From: Epiperipatus broadwayi
Lineage: Eukaryota; Onychophora; Udeonychophora; Euonychophora; Peripatidae
Reading direction: 5' to 3'
NCBI GenBank assembly: GCA_028023455.1
Contig: JAQFVV010012512.1
Coordinates: 3,197,935 to 3,261,934 of the forward strand
Length of the DNA stretch: 64,000 nt
Below are positions 58,322 through 64,000 of this stretch, one piece after another (position 1 is the first letter of the stretch; every line of letters starts with the position of its first letter). The translations under genes and the position numbers were made by a program. A model generated the notes under the pieces. That model searched no databases and had not been told where the DNA came from. It worked only from the letters and a program-made list of their open reading frames with translations.

Positions 58322-59405
58322 CACTATAGTCAGCTTCATACTGCCATTCTGAATAGCATTTTCGTAATCAAGCTATAAGTTGATTATAGCTGTTATTTAC
58401 TGTAATACAGAGGTTCTTGTTTATATATACAATTCATTTGTAGTTTCAAAAACTCATACATTGGTGAACACAAAATGAGTTTCAGAAAAAGATTAAATGA
58501 TCAGAAACTATTCTATAACTATATAAAAAATGCTACAAATAATAATAAGTCTGCTATTGCTTCTGTTTTATTTTCTTTGCCAAAGAAAATAATTATAAGA
58601 ATAAAAAAAATGTAGGCTTCCCAATTAAATAAATAATACTCTAAATGTGCTAAAACGCAGCCAATTTGTACTTAGCTTCACCACTGCCTGCATTTTAGCG
58701 CATTTAGACATGAAAATTTAAATTTACTTTTAATTCAGATCATGCAAGAATACTACATGAAGAATGATATCACGGAAAAAGAAAAATGAAAGACAGTTTA
58801 TATAAATCAATTTAAAGATTTTATAATAAATATACAATCTGCTAATATTGATCTGTATAGATCTTAAAAATTTACGTGACATCTGTTTTTTTTTACTACC
58901 CACATAAGTTCAGATGATAATAATTCCAATGTAATAAAAAGTGCTTCTATATAAATTATTTATTATTACTGTTTATTTTTGACCATTATTATAATTTAAA
59001 AACCATTATATATATATATTAAACAAGCGTCCTTTAAAAGTGTGTATTTTTTAGCAAACACATTCATAATAATCACTTTCACTTAAGGTATAAATAATTA
59101 CTTTTATTAGATCAAAAATTATTACATTTTGTTTTGCCTTGGAGATAGACTATAAATGGAGTATGTCTATAGAATTTTTTTCATATGTACGCAATAATAA
59201 TCATCTTTATTTCATCATTTCTTTCTTTTTATACTTATATTTTTCAAATATTTGCAACTTTATGCTTAAAATACAAAAAAGTAGTATTAATTACAATATA
59301 GATTGATATAAATTCTGTTTCCAAGCTTTTTCTTAAATAGCTGATATATGTAATATTTTTAATGGATTAATATATATGTAAATTATATGGATGTAAATAT
59401 AGATG
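58320..59405. other. AT-rich spacer
   Basis: A short inverted match (GCTAAAACGCAG near 58649 and CTGCATTTTAGC near 58687) forms a small hairpin. No gene recognised. Confidence 0.35.
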
Positions 59406-59409
59406 TAAA

Positions 59410-62215
59410 TTATGACAAACAAAAATAAATCATGGCCCTTATTCCCAGGAGGCTGTAAAGTCACAAACTAAGGCAGTGGTTGGTGTCTGAAGGTGGAGGG
59501 TACTAAGAATCCCCTGATTGCAGACCCAGGCTGCCATTTGATGACTATTTTTTATTTAGATACTTACAACTGTAAATCACTTTCAAGTGAAGGAAGATTG
59601 CAAGAATTAGAAGAACTGTCTTATATTAAATGGGACCTTATTGGACTTTGTGAAGTTAGAAGAAAGGATGAAGAGACAATTGATTCAAAAAGTGGACATG
59701 TACTCTATTATAAAGTCACAAAAATTGGAAATACAAGTGGAGTAGGATTCATTATAAATAAAAAGTGGAAGAACAACATTGTGGAGATTGATGGTGCATT
59801 GAAGAAAGTGGCAAGATTAGTTATACAACATAATAGCAGATATCAAATGGAGATAATTCAGGTTTATGCCCCAACAAGTTCTCATAGTGATGAAGTAGTA
59901 GACGATTTTATATGGATGTACAAAAGGCTTTTGATCAGAGTAAACAACATTTTAAAATTATTATGGAAAACTTTAATGCTAGAATTGGTAAACAAATGAA
60001 AGATGAAAGTGCTGTAGGTAATTTTGTTTATGGTAATATAAATGAGAGAGGACATAGAATTGTGGAGTCTGCAGGAAAAGAAAAACTTTATATTATGATT
60101 TTTTTTTTTTTTTTTTGAGAAAAATGTTAAAAGGAAATGGACATGGAAGCATCCAAATAAAGGTACAGAAAAGTTTAATTATATTTTGACCAACAGAAAA
60201 TATATTCTAATGAATTTAAATTAGAACTTACAAATCAGTTTTAAGTATTAGTAGATTTTGAACATGATTCAGATTTGAATGAAATTAATATGAAAATAAT
60301 TGATACACTTTGAAAAACTGCAACAAAGATAGCTGGTAAAAAAAAGCAGCAATTGACCCATAAAATTTCTACTGAAACTAGAGAATTTATGAAGAAAAGA
60401 AGGAATATGAAGATATACAAAAATGATGCATTAAAAAGAATTGAATCTCTCGAATTTTGTACAATGGTGTGGAAAAGAGTTGAAAATGATATAAGAAAGT
60501 ATAACTGTGAACAAGCAAGGAAAGCTCTAGAAGAGAATAAAAGTCTCAAGATTGTAAAACAACATTTTGGTATTAGTAGGAAATTTATATCTGCAATAAG
60601 AAAAAAAATGGAAAAAAGAGAGATGACATCATAAAATGGGTAGAAGACTTTTATCAAGAATTATATAGTAATAAAGAACAAGCATCTCCTATATCTATTA
60701 CATCTTCCAAAATGCCCAGAATCTTGAATGAAGAAGTGAGATATGCAATTAAATATGTGAAGAAAGGAAAGGCTCCAGGTAATGATGGAATTATAATTGA
60801 TATATTAAAAGAAGCAGGTGAAGAAATAGAATTTTTTTAGCTAAGTAATATATCAAATGTCTAAATGATAAAGATGTACCAGTTGATTGGAAGAATGCAG
60901 TATTAATATTAATATTTTAAAAAGGTGATAAAAAAGATATTACAAATTACAGACCTATCAGCCTTTTATCAGTTTTATACAAAAATTTTACCAATATAAT
61001 TACAATTCGTCTACAGAGAACATTGGATTTCCACCAACCAAGAGAACAAGCTGAAGTTAAAAGTGGTTTTAGTATAGTAGATCATATCCAGGTATTGAGA
61101 GAAGTTATAGAAAGGACAAATGAATATGAGTTGTCATTATGCTTTGGATTTGTAGATTATGAAAAGGCATTTGATTCTATAAACATTTCTTCAGTGAGTA
61201 AATCATTGGATCATCAAGGTATAGATCCAGGATATTGTCATATTTTAAATAATATTTATAAAAATGCAACAGCAACAATTAGGTTACATAATGATACTGG
61301 GTAAGTCAACATTGAGAAGGGTGTAAGACAGGGTGATTCTATATCTCCAAAACTTTTTACAACAGTGCTGCAAGAAGTATATTTGGGGATTAAAATGGGA
61401 AACTAAAGGAGTGAAAGTAAATGGAGATTATTTAAGTTATTTAGATTTTGCAGATGATGTACTTGTTTTTTCAAATAATGCTTTAGAGCTGCAGAAAATG
61501 TTGCAGAAATTATCAGATGAAAGTAAGAATGTAGGACTAAAGATAAATGTTAAAAATACTAAAGTAATGTTTAATGAATTTTTTCAAAATACGAAAATAA
61601 ATATTGATTATGATGAGTTAGAAGAAGATAACAGTTACAAATACCTTGGTCAGATTATTAATACAGATGAAAATATTAATCATAGAAATGAACTTCATTG
61701 GAGTGAGTTTGGTAGAAATAACTTGATACTAAAAGGAAATATGCCTATGTGTTTGAAAAGGAAGGTTTTTAATAAATGTGTTTTACAAATTCTTACTTAT
61801 GGATATGAGACTTGAACACTTAATAGAAGAGCAATACAGAGACTTCAGACCATGCAAAGAAGTATGAAGAGATGTATGTTGGGAATAACAAGAAGAGATC
61901 AAAAATGCAATATATGGGTAAGAGAACAAACAGGTGTTACTGACCTCACTGAAAAAATTAAGACTGGAATTGGATTGGACATATTGCTAGAAGAGATGAT
62001 ATTAGATGGACAATTGAAATCTTAAACAGGATTCCAAGAGATTGTAAAAGACCCCGAAAGAGACCACAGGTGAGATGGATGGATGAAATAAGAAAGTGTG
62101 CAGAGGTGATGTAAAGAAGAAAAGCTAACGATCGAAGAAATTGGATTGAACTTGGAGAGATCTTCATCCTGCAGTGGATTGATAATGGTTGATAATGATG
62201 ATGATGGTAAAATAT
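59410..62215 (+). mobile_element. RTE-type LINE, copy 2
   Basis: Longest copy in the window: about 120 bases of 5' untranslated sequence precede the ATG region, and the 3' end is a (GAT)n tail at about 62192-62207. It keeps every domain but with many frameshifts, a stop-filled RT and a 17-base T run at about 60098-60114 within the endonuclease. Unlike copy 1 the RT motif A is complete (VDYEKAFDSINI). Confidence 0.9.
59493..62170 (+). pseudogene. RTE ORF, broken (copy 2)
   Basis: 59538-60118: TYNCKSL, GLCEVRRKDE, QVYAPTS; GDFNARIG has become ENFNARIG, losing the catalytic Asp. 60353-60634: basic linker. 61023-61304: FGFVDYEKAFDS, the first RT Asp. 61320-61815: QGDSISPKLF (shifted) and LDFADDVLVF (FADD intact), KYLGQIINTDE, LTYGYET. 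After a stop, RRAIQRLQTMQRSM and the C-terminal region to the tail. No single open frame; certainly inactive. Confidence 0.85.
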
Positions 62216-62398
62216 TTAATAAATGAGAAACTCCATTATATAAATGAAGTTAAAGCCACACCCAACAACCAATCAGACTAGTTCTACAAGCAAAAAGAAA
62301 ACAATATATCTTGGCTGTGGATTTAATTTTATTTATATATAACAGAGTTCTCATTTATTAAATAATTTATATATATATATATATATATGTTTATTCAT

Positions 62399-62550
62399 CT
62401 GCATAACAAAGTAGATTCTTTCTTGTTTATAACCTAAGCTGAGTGCACATTCGGTGAAGTTCATTATACTCTTGGCTCTGGATATGGTGAACTTCACTGA
62501 ATGTGCACTCAGCTTTAGATTATTAAGAAGAAACCACTTTATTATGAAAA
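62399..62550. repeat. Hairpin, about 62-bp arms
   Basis: The inner arms 62436-62463 and 62487-62514 differ at one of 28 positions. Outer arms extend to about 62399 and 62550 with mismatches. No coding content. Confidence 0.8.
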
Positions 62551-62736
62551 CAAACAATCGTATGAAAATTTGAATTACAAATATAAATTAAGGGAAAAAT
62601 CAATATTATATATGTATGGTGAAATATTTTATACTAGGAATTCCAATTTTAAATGTGGTTAAAATATGCAGCATAGTGTTTCAAGCACATCAATTAAACA
62701 AACTGATTATGCAAAAAAATATTATACTGTCAAAGT

Positions 62737-62833
62737 TACATCATTATATATATATATATGTCCATACAAATATTTTCATTGGTTACATCATTATATATAT
62801 ATATATGTCCATACAAATATTTTCATTGGTTGC
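62737..62833 (+). repeat. Tandem duplication, about 50-bp unit
   Basis: Two copies of ACATCATTATATATA... TTTTCATTGGTT stand side by side. Confidence 0.9.
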
Positions 62834-62845
62834 AGATATAAAAAA

Positions 62846-63007
62846 TATGTTTTGCAGGTTCATCGGTGTAAGTTCTTAATTTAAAAATTTTAACGTTTTG
62901 AGTTGATCACACAAGCCCAGTTGCCCAGTTGAGGGCTTGTGTGATCAAGTCAAAACGTCGGAATTTTTAAATTAAAATCTTACTACACTGATGAACCCAC
63001 AAAACAT
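62846..63007. repeat. Hairpin, about 75-bp arms
   Basis: Arms 62846-62917 and 62932-63007 pair with a few mismatches (TTTTGCAGGTTCATC with GATGAACCCACAAAA; GATCACACAAGCC with GGCTTGTGTGATC). Confidence 0.8.
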
Positions 63008-63020
63008 GTTATATATATAT

Positions 63021-63183
63021 ATTTAAATGCTCCACAGCTATATTATTTCAGCCACACTCACCCTTTAAATAAAGAAAAGCTTGAATTTTGCAACTGATTC
63101 CTTTTAAATTGGGTGCAAAATTCAACCACTTATTTATTTAAAGGAGTGTGGTAGAAATAATATAGTTGTGACGAGTTTAAAAT
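63021..63183. repeat. Hairpin, about 70-bp arms
   Basis: Arms about 63021-63091 and 63112-63183 pair with mismatches; the centre is TGAATTTTGCA against TGCAAAATTCA. The third fold-back in under 1 kb. Confidence 0.75.
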
Positions 63184-63286
63184 ATTTTAGAGATATCAAG
63201 TAGCATTATGCATTGTTTCTCTTTAATATATATATATTAAATGCTTGAGATAATTTAAAGTTTTACAAGCAATAAACTAATAAAAT

Positions 63287-63319
63287 TTTCATGCTCTGTG
63301 ATTTATACACAATCATCAG
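63287..63319 (-). other. Hammerhead-like motif, non-canonical
   Basis: On the minus strand CTGATGAT, a TGTG/CACA hairpin with a 7-base loop, then GAGCA and TGAAAA. It has both boxes, but four or five extra unpaired bases before GAAA, and no stem I partner was found. Confidence 0.35.
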
Positions 63320-63699
63320 TGAATCATCAAATAACAGAAAAAAATTATCTTTTACCCTCTATAATGGAAAATAAAAAATATTCTTGTTGAAAGAAAGAAA
63401 AAAGTGCTGACAAGCTTTTTTTTTTTTTTTTCAAGTTTTGAAATTATATGATATCTTAAATAATTTATTTATAAATTCTGTAATAAACTTTAATAAGTAG
63501 TTTTACATGTAAGTAAAAAATTCTCATTAGAACAAAAAAATTAATTAACTGATAAGTGACTCAGTTTTAATTGAAAAATATTTTTGTTATTAAAAATCTT
63601 TGTTCAATTGTTATATAAAAAAGAGGAGATTATGAGTTCTGATGTCAGGAAGATCAGATATGGGGGAAAAGTTAAACATAATATAAAGTATGAAAATTG

Positions 63700-63925
63700 G
63701 CTATTTTAATATATATCTGAGCACTTATTGCATATATGTGTAGAGATGATAATCTGGACCAACTGATGATTGCTGGTTTAGCGTGAAATATATATATTGG
63801 TGATTATTTGTCTTTTCGACATATATGTGTTCAAGTGTATCAGTGTTATGAGATGGAGTGGAGAGTGGTGGGTTATGTGAAAGTCTGTGCTCATATACCC
63901 TATATATTACATATATTGATATAGA
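63700..63925 (+). repeat. Hammerhead repeat family 1, best preserved copy
   Basis: Contains GAGCACTTATT upstream, the ribozyme, TCTTTTCGACATATATG and the tRNA-like part (AGATGGAGTGGAGAG, GAAAGTCTGTGCTCATATACC). The B box is weak here. It runs into TA-rich sequence at about 63900. Confidence 0.8.
63748..63808 (+). ncRNA. Hammerhead ribozyme candidate, family 1, core intact
   Basis: CTGATGA 63763-63769; stem II TGCT (63771-63774) with AGCG (63780-63783) around GGTTT; GAAA 63785-63788. Helix III ATATATAT (63788-63795) is three pairs with a two-base loop. H17 is A63796, followed by TTGG (63797-63800), which pairs with CCAA (63759-63762). The outer stem I GATAATC (63748-63754) pairs with GATTATT (63802-63808), leaving an internal loop TGGA/T. 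All core bases fit the hammerhead consensus; the stem II closing pair is a U-U mismatch. In the family consensus one outer pair is G-C, here it is A-U, a compensating change. Confidence 0.75.
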
Positions 63926-64000
63926 TATATAATAAGCCTGTATTTCAATTATAAAGTATTGTGTAAATAAAATAAAAAATTGACACTTATAAGCTCTGTT

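Overview
The window looks like a gene-poor, very AT-rich stretch of an invertebrate animal genome. The evidence is degraded LINEs of several clades, Penelope-like retroelements (PLEs) with GIY-YIG nucleases, tRNA-derived SINEs, a hAT-type MITE, a Ty3/gypsy integrase scrap, and one host gene: a class A (rhodopsin-like) GPCR. I see no bacterial operons, ribosome binding sites or phage genes, and I cannot name the species.

Layout. 1-3660: 5'-truncated APE-type LINE (family A, + strand). 5.0-6.7 kb: inverted repeats, one of them a PLE 3' end. 7429-8403 (-): the GPCR. 8.6-10.05 kb: 3' part of another LINE (family B), interrupted by a fold-back insertion with a 12-bp target-site duplication. 10.2-10.57 kb: tetranucleotide microsatellite. 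12.2-16.9 kb: PLE nuclease remnant, nearly full-length RTE-type LINE, and a PLE palindrome. 17-30 kb: decayed LINEs, SINEs, a MITE, a long LTR-like repeat and hammerhead-bearing repeats. 30-33.6 kb (-): second LINE-A copy. 34.6-36.4 kb: LTR-like repeat. 37.2-38.5 kb: large PLE palindrome. 42.5-44.4 kb: ribozyme-containing palindrome, then a PLE reverse transcriptase. 44.5-55.9 kb: RTE scraps, more hammerhead repeats, LTR-like repeat, gypsy integrase scrap, LINE-B copies. 59.4-62.2 kb: second RTE copy. 62.4-63.9 kb: hairpins and the best preserved family-1 hammerhead.

Most interesting result: at least three dispersed repeat families contain hammerhead self-cleaving ribozyme motifs. They show the conserved CUGAUGA and GAAA boxes around a short stem II, a tiny 'minimal' helix III, and stem I partners on both sides of the predicted cleavage site. 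Family 1 has about ten copies. Four of them form a tandem plus inverted array with a repeat length near 480 bp and a tRNA-like B box in each unit, which resembles the retrozymes and hammerhead satellites known from some animals. Families 2 (27.8 kb, 42.6 and 43.0 kb) and 3 (11.2 kb) have different flanks. A related but non-canonical hairpin motif sits in PLE-type ends.

A second theme is inverted duplication. About fourteen palindromes, arms from about 28 to about 600 bp, lie in 64 kb, mostly involving PLE 3' ends or the hammerhead repeats. This suggests, without proving, a shared way of copying.
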